The position numbers and the translations under genes are program-made. A stretch of DNA of 64,000 nucleotides, from contig JBDOQK010000011.1 of NCBI GenBank assembly GCA_040437565.1, forward strand, positions 558,001 through 622,000. Reading direction: 5' to 3'. Shown here in pieces: positions 9,601 through 18,495 of this stretch; position 1 is the first letter of the stretch; each line of letters opens with the position of its first letter. The notes beneath the pieces are model-generated. The model saw only the letters and a list, made by a program, of their open reading frames with translations, searched no databases and was not told where the DNA came from. Source of the stretch: Albugo candida (taxonomy: Eukaryota; Oomycota; Peronosporomycetes; Albuginales).

Positions 9601-12600
9601 GGCTAGCGCGGTGCTTGTTGCGGTTGGACAACTAGCTGTTGTAGCTCAACGCCAACTGGAGCCGTACGTGGCCTATCTCTTCCCAATCGTAGTCTACACA
9701 TTACAAGATCATGGAGCTGTCGATAAGCGTCAAATTGCACTTCAAACACTCGGTATTCTTGCAGGAAGCACAGGTTGTGTGGTCCGTCCTTATTTGGCCT
9801 TTCCAACTCTTTTAGAAAAGCTTCTTGCTCTCCTTCAGCACTCGGCTACATCACCTTGGCAACTACGACAAGAAGCAATGAAAACAATCGGTATTCTCGG
9901 AGCACTGGATCCCTACAAGTATAAGCTGTGCTTGTCAGGGTCAGAACTACTCGCTAATGATCAAGACAAGATCAGTAAAGTTTCCGATAGTGCATACAAA
10001 GATAAGACAAAGGTGATGGCGCACGCTGGAGGACGGAACAATGGTAAAGTTACATTCAGGGATGACTCGAATGCCTGGCTAATGCAGCTGGAAATTGATC
10101 TCAAGCGACTCGGAATTCCCATTGACACAGCGGCCTTCGAGCGTACGGCTCGTACGATGGACGTCTTGGACGAGAAGCAACAAATTGAAGTACATCTCTT
10201 TACTGCAGCTCCTGTTGGCACTCGAAGGCGACTTGGAAGCGTTAGAGGTAAAGGCTCGCAAAGTGTACCTGCTGGTCGTGACAACGATTGTTCTGTTCCC
10301 ACTTCTCATGCACCTGCTCGACACTCAGAGTCTTTACCACAGCTCTACGGAACTGATGGAGCAGAAGAATATATCAGCAATTTTGATTTTGATGGATGGC
10401 TCGCTTCGAACGATCATGAACTCGATCCTTCTGAATTATCGCCTTCATCAGATGCTTATTTCCCTACAGTGGCGATTCACGTGCTGCTCGGCATTCTCAA
10501 AGACCCAAGTCTTGGAATGCACCATCACGGCGTCATCCAAGCCATCATGTTCATCTTCAAGAGCCTATCGATGCAGTGTGTGCCCTTCCTCAAGTATATT
10601 GTCCCACCCTTTTTGCTAGTGCTGCGTCAAAGCCAAATCAAGTTGCGTGAGACACTCTTCCTCCAATTGACACAGCTCATCATCATTGTGCAGCAGCACA
10701 TGCAGCCTTTCTTCCCTCCGATTGTGTATCTCGCGCTGCAATTTTGGTCACACCACGTAGTGGAGATCATTCGCTTGATGGAGCATCTTGCACAAGCGTG
10801 CAATGCTCACGAGTTTCGTCATACGTATCTCCCTGCTCTACTGCCTCGGATCATGATGGAACTTCAGCCGCCCACAGCTGTTCTCGTCGGGTTCAAAGAC
10901 GCATCGGAACAGCGAGTTCCAGTGGTAGCGATTGGGCAAGAATCTCTCGGATGCAAAACTCCAAGTACACCGACTATCGATGCAAATGTAGGCACAAATA
11001 TCAATACAACTGTCCAGAATCGAGGTGCTCTATCTTCGTCCAAAGTTGGGTCAACATCCTCCAACGCAGCGAGCGATCATGGGGCAGTACAACGTCTTGG
11101 AAGCGCCCTCGGAAGTGTCGCTAGTCAGCATGCGAATAACGCGTTGGGTACTATCAGTCGTACAAATGACAACTCTCTGGTAATTACTATCCAGACGCAA
11201 GTCGTTCAAGCAATTATTCTCTTTCGGGAAGCGTTGGATGACTATGTCTACTTGTTGGTTCCCGTTATGGTGCGCTTAGTGGAGCATACGGAGACAGCGT
11301 TACAGGTCAAAATGATGATTATCTATGCATTTGCGAGAATTTGCACGCTCATTAAACTCGAACATTACCTCGGAAGCCGCATTTTGCAACCATTAGCTCG
11401 CGTCTTGGGCCAGTTGGAGACTCGAGAATCTATCTTCACACGGGCTGGAACCACACTTTCTTCATGGGCAAACAATGCAAGCAGTACGGGAGGAAGGAGA
11501 TCAGGGACAGGGAATATAACGACAACGTCTACTGGATCCACGACAATGCAAACGCGATTCAAATCCGACCCGTTCAATGTTATTTCGCCCACGCCTCCGG
11601 AGAAGAGCGGATACACTGCTGGAATATCAAGTCCATCGGCTAGGAAACGCTCACTTAGTACCAATGGAACTTCCGGTTCAAGCGTATACATCACAAAATG
11701 GGAAGCAAAACAGGTCTCCGAATTGATTATATACGCATTGATCGCATTGATGTACCAGCTACAAGCAGACTTTCTAAGCTTCCATTACCTCGCTGATCGC
11801 ATCCTTACTTCTCTACCTGCGGCTCCATCACAGCCAATAATGGCTCTCGTATCACGATGTCTTCAAATTCTGCATCAGGGCGGTGTCATTGACAAAAGTG
11901 TCTTGAAACACGCGTGCTTTGCAGATAGCGTCGTGCAAGGTCTCCATGTTGAATTGGATACTGTACTTTCATCGAGTGCCGCAGCTGTGTCAGCAGTGTC
12001 CACGACCTCGAGCTCGAATGGCAGCACTGGCCTCGTGTATGGACCCAACGCAAGCGGTGCATCTCTCGCTTCTTTCGGCTCGCAAAACCTCCGTCTTCAC
12101 GTGAACCAACAAAACTTACGGAGAGCTTGGGAAGCCTCCCAACGATCCACAAAAGAAGACTGGATGGAATGGATGCGTCGTTTCTCTATTGAACTACTTC
12201 GCGAATCGCCGTGTGCTGCTTTACGATCTTGCTGCTCCTTGGCCCAAGCATACAATCCGCTCGCACGAGCTCTGTTCAACTCGGCGTTTGTATCGTGCTG
12301 GAACGAACTCTACGAGCAATATCAGGACTACCTGGTTCGTGCGTTAGAATCTGCTTTCCAAAGCGAAACGATTCCAGCCGAAATCTTGCAGACATTGCTC
12401 AATTTGGCAGAGTTTATGGAACACGACGTCGAAGCCTTACCCATTGACATTCGCGAGCTCGGCGCATTGGCACAAAAGTGTCACGCATACGCCAAAGCAT
12501 TACATTACAAAGAACTCGAGTTCCACACGTCACCATCGACCTGTATCGAAGCACTTATCTCGATCAATAACCAACTTGGCTTGCCCGAAGCTGCAGCAGG

Positions 12601-15600
12601 GATTTTAAAGTATGCGCAACAGCATCATCAAAATGTCATTCACGTCGAGGAGAGTTGGCTTGAGAAACTGCAGGATTGGCAGCAAGCATTGAGACTCTAT
12701 GATGCTAAACTACAAGACGAACGAGACACGGTGACTACGTATGCAACACAAGCTCAAGACTTGTCCAAAACACGGAGATTAGATGTCCAGGTATGTATTG
12801 GTAAGATGAGATGCTTGGAAGCTCTTGGTCAATGGCAAGATCTTGCTGAAATGGCGGCTCAGGTCTGGGATCAAGTACTCCCTTTGCAGCCACACATAAC
12901 ATATCGGCAAAAGAATCAAAAGAGGAAGCAGCAAAGTAAGGCTGCGCGCATTGACGACACCGAGGAAGAAGAGAGTAAAGGAGAACGTTTTCCAGGTGTT
13001 GGTGGTAGCATTGTCGGGTCAAATAGCAGTGTATCCTTACACCCACTTGGTGTACAAGTGGAAGCACATGAGCGTCAGCAAGTAGCACATCGGATTGCTA
13101 TGCTGGGCGCGCAAGCATGCTGGTGCTTGTCTCGTTGGGACGACATGGCGAAGTATGTCGATGAAGCAACAGCGATTTCTTCCCACTCTTCGAGTACTGT
13201 CAATGTACTTCCGACATCGCTTCGTCGACAAGAAAGCACGGCATCCGTCATTGCTGCGACGTATGAAGCTTCCGGGTACTCGCGCTGGCAATTCGAAACG
13301 GATCCGGAAGAATTCCTATTTCGCTCGGTGTTGGCTGTGCATCGTTGCCAATTCGATCAAGCGGCTTTATACATTGACACAACCAGGAAGCTTCTCGATA
13401 CAAAACTCGCAGCATTGGTCGGGGAATCCTATGAGCGCGCATATCGCATTATGATGACACTTCAGCAATTAAGTGAATTGGAAGAGATTATTGCTTATAA
13501 ACAGCTCCGTGAGGAAGACGCTCAGCACTACAAACGACATTTGATCGATATGTGGCATGATCGATTGTTCACGGGTTGTAAGCGAGACGTGAATGTTTGG
13601 CAACAGATACTGGCGATTCGATCGATCATTCTACGTCCCCAAGAGGACATCGAATCCTGGTTGGAATTTGCTTCACTTTGTCGCCAATCTGGGAATCTAT
13701 CGAGATCGCTGGCTGTGTTCACGACAACGCTTGGTGTAGAGGAACAGCAGGGTTTGATGGATCAGCAGTTGACGAAACAAGTCACAGGTCTCTTACCTCG
13801 TTCATCATTACTCGCATCCGGCTATGGCGAAAAGCAAGCAAATCGTGTCGCGTTTGCGTATCTCAAACATTTGTGGGCCGTAGGCGAGAAAGAAAAAGCG
13901 CTCGATGATCTCCATCAGCTCGTACGGTACATTTCAAACATTGCAGGCTCCGCGCCAGTGATCGATGCGTTTGGAGGTGAGGGAGATGCATCTGTGCGAT
14001 ACACGGGTACGAATTCATCAAGGATCATGGATACCCGTACTGTTCTCGGCAATGCAGCTGGATCATTGGATCAGAGTGAGAAGGAGCTAATCGTAAAGTG
14101 TCATCTCAAATTAGCAGAATGGCAATTTACAGTCCACGAACAACAATTGAGTCGCACTTGTCTGTCACGAGTCCTGGCTTCCTTGAAGCTCTGCACAGAT
14201 CTACAACCTCAGAGTTACAAGGCCTGGCACACGTGGGCACTTATGAACTTTTATGTGGTCGATCGCTTCAACTTGCAGTCTGGAATTCCACAACATCGAG
14301 ACAAGGCCGATAAGACAAAGAATAAAGGGACGAGTGCCGGTATCAAAGGAGGTCCAGGACCGTACATTGCGTCTGCTGTTGAAGGATTCTTTCGCTCTGT
14401 CGCGTTAGGTCGAAGTCGCTGGGCAGCCAATGTCCAACAAGATATTCTGCGAGTGTTGACGCTGTGGTTTGCGCATGGCGATCGACCTGAAGTGTATACC
14501 GCGCTGGAACAAGGATTCCAGTCGGTGAGCATTGAAACTTGGCTTATTGTGATTCCCCAACTCATTGCTCGTATCCATACACCTTATCGTAAAATCCAAA
14601 GTCTGCTTCACAACTTATTAAGCACAATTGGAGCACAACATCCACATGCGCTTATCTATCCGCTGTCTGTGGCTTTGAAATCGCCGCTCCAAGTCCGAAG
14701 AGAAGCAGCTGAAGTCATCATGAACACCATGCGGAAGCAGTACAATGAACTGGTCGAAGAAGCGCTTTTAGTAAGTCGAGAACTCATTCGTATTGCGATC
14801 TTATGGCACGAGATGTGGCATGAAGGCTTAGAAGAAGCCTCACGACTATACTTTGGTGAACGCGATGTTGCCGGGATGGTCGAAGTGCTGGAACCGCTTC
14901 ACCAAATGATGGAAAATGGGCCAGAAACCTTACGTGAAGTCAGTTTCCAGCAAGCGTTTGGTCGAGAGCTAAGAGAAGCATATGAATGGCTTCAGCGATT
15001 TCTTGCGGCAAATACGAATACTGGTGGAAAAGTACACAATGAATCAGACTTGAATCGAGCGTGGGACTTGTACTATCACGTGTTTCGACGTATCAATAAA
15101 CAACTGCCGCAGCTGACGACGTTGGAATTGCAGTATGTGTCACCAAACTTGCTATACGCACAACGTCTCCAATTAGCGGTGCCGGGAACCTACAGAGCGG
15201 GTCATTGGACCGTGACAATCGAGAGTTTTGCACCAACTATCCAAGTCATCACATCGAAACAACGACCTCGTCGTGTCACCATTGCTGGCTCGAATGGACT
15301 CGAGTACATGTTCCTTCTCAAAGGACATGAAGATCTCCGTCAGGATGAACGTGTGACTCAACTGTTTGGTCTCGTGAATGCTTTACTGATCAATGATCGT
15401 ACTACTTCGAAAAAAGAGCTTCGGATTCATCGCTATCCCGTCATTCCGCTTTCTCATAACGCTGGCATCGTTGGCTGGGTACCAAATTGCGACACACTTC
15501 ATCAATCGATCCGTAATTATCGGGAAGCACGGAAGATTTTACTCAACATTGAACATCGTTTAATGCTTCAAATGGCGCCAGATTATGACGCATTGACATT

Positions 15601-17194
15601 GCACGAAAAGGTCGAAGTCTTTGAGTACGCGCTGGAGAACACCGCAGGACAAGATCTGTATAAAGTGCTTTGGCTCAAGTCAGAAAACTCTCAGGTTTGG
15701 CTCGATAGGAGGACTAATTATACAAGATCGCTTGCAGTCATGTCGATGGTCGGCTACATTCTCGGGCTCGGAGATCGTCATCCATCCAACCTCATGCTAC
15801 ATCGGTTCACTGGGACGATCGTTCACATCGATTTTGGCGATTGTTTTGAGGTTGCAATGCATCGCGAAAAATATCCGGAGAAAATACCATTTCGACTTAC
15901 GCGAATGCTAACAAATGCGATGGAAGTCAGTGGTATTGAAGGTAATTTTCGCTTCTCCTGTGAGCGAGTGATGCATGTCCTGCGGGAAAATCGACACAGT
16001 CTGATGGCAATGCTGGAAGCATTTGTTCACGACCCACTCATTTGTTGGCGTTTGCTGGCACCTACGACAGTATCTCCGAGTAAAGCGAGTGTTTCATCGT
16101 CTTCTCGGTCGACGTTAGCGGACGAGAAAGCGGGTGGATCAGCAAGAAAAGGAGGTACTGCATGCACCGAATTCAAGCAGCCGCGGGGTGTAGCAGCTGC
16201 AAAGGCCACAAGCAACGATGCACCGTTGACGGCACACATGAGTCACACTGCGGATAAAAGGAAAGTGGAGATGACGCAAAGTCAAATTGTGATGGTACCT
16301 GCGCGCGAAGAGGACGCAATGGTGGAACCGCACGTTGACGACAAACAACTGGTGAATGAGATGAGAGCGATGGAAATCCCGAGCGTTGGAAGGACAGCAA
16401 AAGCACCGTCGAGTAAAGGTATGAAGAACGTCTCAAGTACGAGAACTATCGTATCACCCAGCCTTCCAACCTCTACTTCTCATCTACCGCCCCGACCATC
16501 GGAATCACTACTTTCATCGTCACGACCAATGAGTTTGAGCAAAGCCATTGCATTCATTAGGACACCAGTCACCCAAAGATTTGTGAAAGCTGATGTCGGT
16601 GATCATAACGACGATGGTGGTTGTGTCGAGAAAATTGATCACCGACGTGTCAAGCTACATGAGACGATGTCCAGTCTCGCTGCAAGCATCACTAATGAAG
16701 GTCAAGCGAGTTTGAGGCAACATTTTGCGTCAGTCGCGAACGAAGCATTACAAGCCGTGAATTCGTCCATCCGCGAAGAAGCGAAAGAGAAAAGCGATAA
16801 GGAGATATCGGATGTGGCTATCAACGTATCAAGTGCACTGAATCCTGCCCTGCAACCCCTACAAGACGAAAGCGCCCGGCGACAACAGAATATGCAATCA
16901 GACATTACAGCACCTCAGTCACAAAACTCGAAATCAGTTCATACGAATCGCAGTCACCGTGAACGAGAACTTGTAAATGCATTAGGCCCTGAGGGTGCTG
17001 CTGCTCCACGAGAAGCGCTGAATGAAAAGGCTGTGGCTGTGATTCGACGTGTCCAAGCAAAGTTAACGGGACGGGATTTTGAAGGTGAAGGTGACATTTT
17101 AGACGTTGGCGCTCAAGTGCAGAGACTTATTGATCAAGCAACATCTCATGAGAACCTCTGTCAGTGTTACATCGGCTGGTGTCCATTCTGGTGA
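6698..17194 (+). CDS. TOR: TOR (target of rapamycin) kinase, oversized and intronless
   Basis: This PI3K-related Ser/Thr kinase is the core of TORC1/TORC2 and couples nutrients to growth. One uninterrupted frame of 3498 codons is present, against about 2500 in animals and yeast. N-terminal HEAT repeats fill roughly residues 1-1700, FAT about 1860-2690, and FRB about 2700-2810 (ILWHEMWHEGLEEASRLYFG). The kinase spans about 2850-3120, with LGDRHPSNLM as catalytic loop and HIDFGDCF as the DFG motif. The last 33 residues are a canonical FATC ending CQCYIGWCPFW. The extra length lies in Ser/Thr-rich insertions in the HEAT region (for example near 10960-11180 and 11460-11690) and in a linker of about 345 residues between kinase and FATC. 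In mTOR the regulatory segment there is under 100 residues. The FRB contacts Ser, Phe and Trp are kept, while the Thr2098 position of mTOR is Asn. The start is the first ATG of the frame. Confidence 0.96.
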   Translation: MQTVSANTSLSEREDPLTSILTQFVKRIRVKDAVLREKRAQELAHLIATLSRQLNSETYTKLLAHVAPQLFELLQSPYEHEQLGGLVAINLLIEFATEDHIIRFANYLRHFIAQSAAPKTQQALLIAAKVLGRLASVNTINGNGISGTLVAACVDFEVKRAFEWLQGDRQEPIFSQRRLAACFVLKELARAAPTLFHINLNMFFQSIWGPIRDLRTEIRQAATQALSACLELIALRQTRHRVQWYCKVYDQVFAGLDKSHAIERANFREGNAACSNYAPESISESSTEARTSFRRGVISSGSQSASHHSTSLHSHESRSKHPGLGPPMSWEAAHGSLLVIAEMLKNTGGFMIPRFHQVCETVLLYRDAKNKLVNRTVCLLLPQLASFCPEAFVRHYLEDTVLHLLKQIETCSTIPSSSSLRQAANASRMGLPYHDGLGTSVKSNLAGFSETINVNRYGGSIVGFSERGIAFFALGQLALAVGKIDMCPYLPAILKLVRESLSPYNVTRPNHRGNTASDYGTQWTDESMGLGLGSSNRQTRYKTKNKLFCIETWDCVANLAQCLGEELTPYIHDLMETMLQNELSDILVSALTNIVANVSSALFMVQERLLNEISISLRGVPFFGNEFDELTAQRPRHLKESPALMAQRLRPVSESSTGIWESGNLEPGMDRSKAPSSNPSEQKDSSITSWFSALSKIGSAFNLDDNGFAIHMEDPSSQSSSNLPASTTLCKGETYSERDAILLSLTTLSCFDFYGNFSLLPFTKDCVALYLQSPDPRIRQQAVVTCTKLLIFSAESKVQSRASYETTFAWPRISKRGPSGRVMDTILTRLLQVGLSDTDVNVRLSVLVSFLNASFDEFLCQEQHLNMLLKLLNDEQAVIREHTMQLLDRLAPLNPAFVMPSLRRMLIQLLTELRHAPVPPKDFDLREQSTRLFGQLIRTTQHLVDPYLVPILQVLIPTLVHGSHHTSLASAVLVAVGQLAVVAQRQLEPYVAYLFPIVVYTLQDHGAVDKRQIALQTLGILAGSTGCVVRPYLAFPTLLEKLLALLQHSATSPWQLRQEAMKTIGILGALDPYKYKLCLSGSELLANDQDKISKVSDSAYKDKTKVMAHAGGRNNGKVTFRDDSNAWLMQLEIDLKRLGIPIDTAAFERTARTMDVLDEKQQIEVHLFTAAPVGTRRRLGSVRGKGSQSVPAGRDNDCSVPTSHAPARHSESLPQLYGTDGAEEYISNFDFDGWLASNDHELDPSELSPSSDAYFPTVAIHVLLGILKDPSLGMHHHGVIQAIMFIFKSLSMQCVPFLKYIVPPFLLVLRQSQIKLRETLFLQLTQLIIIVQQHMQPFFPPIVYLALQFWSHHVVEIIRLMEHLAQACNAHEFRHTYLPALLPRIMMELQPPTAVLVGFKDASEQRVPVVAIGQESLGCKTPSTPTIDANVGTNINTTVQNRGALSSSKVGSTSSNAASDHGAVQRLGSALGSVASQHANNALGTISRTNDNSLVITIQTQVVQAIILFREALDDYVYLLVPVMVRLVEHTETALQVKMMIIYAFARICTLIKLEHYLGSRILQPLARVLGQLETRESIFTRAGTTLSSWANNASSTGGRRSGTGNITTTSTGSTTMQTRFKSDPFNVISPTPPEKSGYTAGISSPSARKRSLSTNGTSGSSVYITKWEAKQVSELIIYALIALMYQLQADFLSFHYLADRILTSLPAAPSQPIMALVSRCLQILHQGGVIDKSVLKHACFADSVVQGLHVELDTVLSSSAAAVSAVSTTSSSNGSTGLVYGPNASGASLASFGSQNLRLHVNQQNLRRAWEASQRSTKEDWMEWMRRFSIELLRESPCAALRSCCSLAQAYNPLARALFNSAFVSCWNELYEQYQDYLVRALESAFQSETIPAEILQTLLNLAEFMEHDVEALPIDIRELGALAQKCHAYAKALHYKELEFHTSPSTCIEALISINNQLGLPEAAAGILKYAQQHHQNVIHVEESWLEKLQDWQQALRLYDAKLQDERDTVTTYATQAQDLSKTRRLDVQVCIGKMRCLEALGQWQDLAEMAAQVWDQVLPLQPHITYRQKNQKRKQQSKAARIDDTEEEESKGERFPGVGGSIVGSNSSVSLHPLGVQVEAHERQQVAHRIAMLGAQACWCLSRWDDMAKYVDEATAISSHSSSTVNVLPTSLRRQESTASVIAATYEASGYSRWQFETDPEEFLFRSVLAVHRCQFDQAALYIDTTRKLLDTKLAALVGESYERAYRIMMTLQQLSELEEIIAYKQLREEDAQHYKRHLIDMWHDRLFTGCKRDVNVWQQILAIRSIILRPQEDIESWLEFASLCRQSGNLSRSLAVFTTTLGVEEQQGLMDQQLTKQVTGLLPRSSLLASGYGEKQANRVAFAYLKHLWAVGEKEKALDDLHQLVRYISNIAGSAPVIDAFGGEGDASVRYTGTNSSRIMDTRTVLGNAAGSLDQSEKELIVKCHLKLAEWQFTVHEQQLSRTCLSRVLASLKLCTDLQPQSYKAWHTWALMNFYVVDRFNLQSGIPQHRDKADKTKNKGTSAGIKGGPGPYIASAVEGFFRSVALGRSRWAANVQQDILRVLTLWFAHGDRPEVYTALEQGFQSVSIETWLIVIPQLIARIHTPYRKIQSLLHNLLSTIGAQHPHALIYPLSVALKSPLQVRREAAEVIMNTMRKQYNELVEEALLVSRELIRIAILWHEMWHEGLEEASRLYFGERDVAGMVEVLEPLHQMMENGPETLREVSFQQAFGRELREAYEWLQRFLAANTNTGGKVHNESDLNRAWDLYYHVFRRINKQLPQLTTLELQYVSPNLLYAQRLQLAVPGTYRAGHWTVTIESFAPTIQVITSKQRPRRVTIAGSNGLEYMFLLKGHEDLRQDERVTQLFGLVNALLINDRTTSKKELRIHRYPVIPLSHNAGIVGWVPNCDTLHQSIRNYREARKILLNIEHRLMLQMAPDYDALTLHEKVEVFEYALENTAGQDLYKVLWLKSENSQVWLDRRTNYTRSLAVMSMVGYILGLGDRHPSNLMLHRFTGTIVHIDFGDCFEVAMHREKYPEKIPFRLTRMLTNAMEVSGIEGNFRFSCERVMHVLRENRHSLMAMLEAFVHDPLICWRLLAPTTVSPSKASVSSSSRSTLADEKAGGSARKGGTACTEFKQPRGVAAAKATSNDAPLTAHMSHTADKRKVEMTQSQIVMVPAREEDAMVEPHVDDKQLVNEMRAMEIPSVGRTAKAPSSKGMKNVSSTRTIVSPSLPTSTSHLPPRPSESLLSSSRPMSLSKAIAFIRTPVTQRFVKADVGDHNDDGGCVEKIDHRRVKLHETMSSLAASITNEGQASLRQHFASVANEALQAVNSSIREEAKEKSDKEISDVAINVSSALNPALQPLQDESARRQQNMQSDITAPQSQNSKSVHTNRSHRERELVNALGPEGAAAPREALNEKAVAVIRRVQAKLTGRDFEGEGDILDVGAQVQRLIDQATSHENLCQCYIGWCPFW

Positions 17195-18495
17195 TCGTAT
17201 CGCTCTCAAGTAAAGGCGTACATATAAGGATCACATGGAAGCTTTGAATCTGTCAATTAATAATTCCTGCTGTCGTAATTGTAAATTTATTGATGACACT
17301 TGAAGTCAGAGTTATCGCCTACTTCTTCCTTCCCTCTCGCCTCAAAGCCTCTCCAGCCTGCACCTCCAAATAGATCAGCCGATGATGAGCAACACAGGCT
17401 AGGTCTTGTCTCGGGATATGTTCATCCGAGCTGTGAGATACAGTCTATCGAGAAAGCTGCCTTTGTATGTAATGAATACATTCCACTTGGACATGACACG
17501 AAGAGAGATGACTAGGTAGCTTCACTGTTTACCCGGACGTGTACAATCCTGCTGATCAGACTACATTTCGTAGCTGTCGTCAATTTAAGATATGGAGAGG
17601 CGTCGGTGTACGAGTCGTTGGCAGGTACGTGTGAAATATTGCGACACCGATTTTGATCGAAGGATCAACAAGTGTCACTGCGTGTATACTCCGACTGCTG
17701 CGTAGTCAGAACGCATCAGCTCGGTACGTTCTAGAGCAATGCAAGCTTTCGGCTCCTTTGATTATCCTGCTTGATCTGAAGGATCTGAGATAGCAGTGAA
17801 TGTCGGCCTCTTCTAGAGCTTCTTAATCAATATGTCAGTTTTGCTCATACATGCTAATTATCGTCCGATCCACTCGGATGAATGTATTATGAATCGCCCA
17901 CAATGTTACAGGCTTGGTCAGAACATCGCGGTGGCTTATTGCCCCGTCATAGAGATTCCAACAAAGTTTGTGTTTCCCCGTTTTAATATCAGCAAGGCAT
18001 TGTATAAGTTGGAGAGCACAAATTATCAAGCATTTGCACCAATTTGAAATCCACACTATAGATTTTCCGTAAAAAGGCATAAATATTGCTTAATGTTCTC
18101 TAGCATGCTTTCATGTTTCGGTCAATGTAGTGATGATACCAGAGATATCTATCAGCGGCTCCAGTTGGGACACAAGAAATGACGACCTGTAAGCAACGAC
18201 ATCTTGCTATGGAGAGAGCCCGCCTACCTGTATCCTAGAAGTCTTGATCGACTCACAAAGCATATTTAAGAATTCGCAACATGCATAAGTCGATCCAAGC
18301 GCAGTGGAATGCTTTCAATTATCAGATTTCTAGCTAATGAATGTGCCATTAGATGCATGTAGATTCATGTCGCCGAGTAACACGAACAAAAGAGCTTCAT
18401 GCCTGAAAGCTCAGTTTACCAACAGGGCATTCAAGTACTTCAGACTAATATCATACGACCAAGCTATCGCTCTTTCCTATCTTGGCTTTTTGACG
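17195..18495. other. Intergenic; possible small spliced gene on + not resolved
   Basis: A 71-codon stretch starts at ATG 17300. It is followed by further open stretches around 17520-17632 and 17690-17790 (the last ends LIILLDLKDLR). They could be exons, but I could not find a splice pattern that joins them convincingly and recognise no domain. The rest looks non-coding. Confidence 0.3.
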
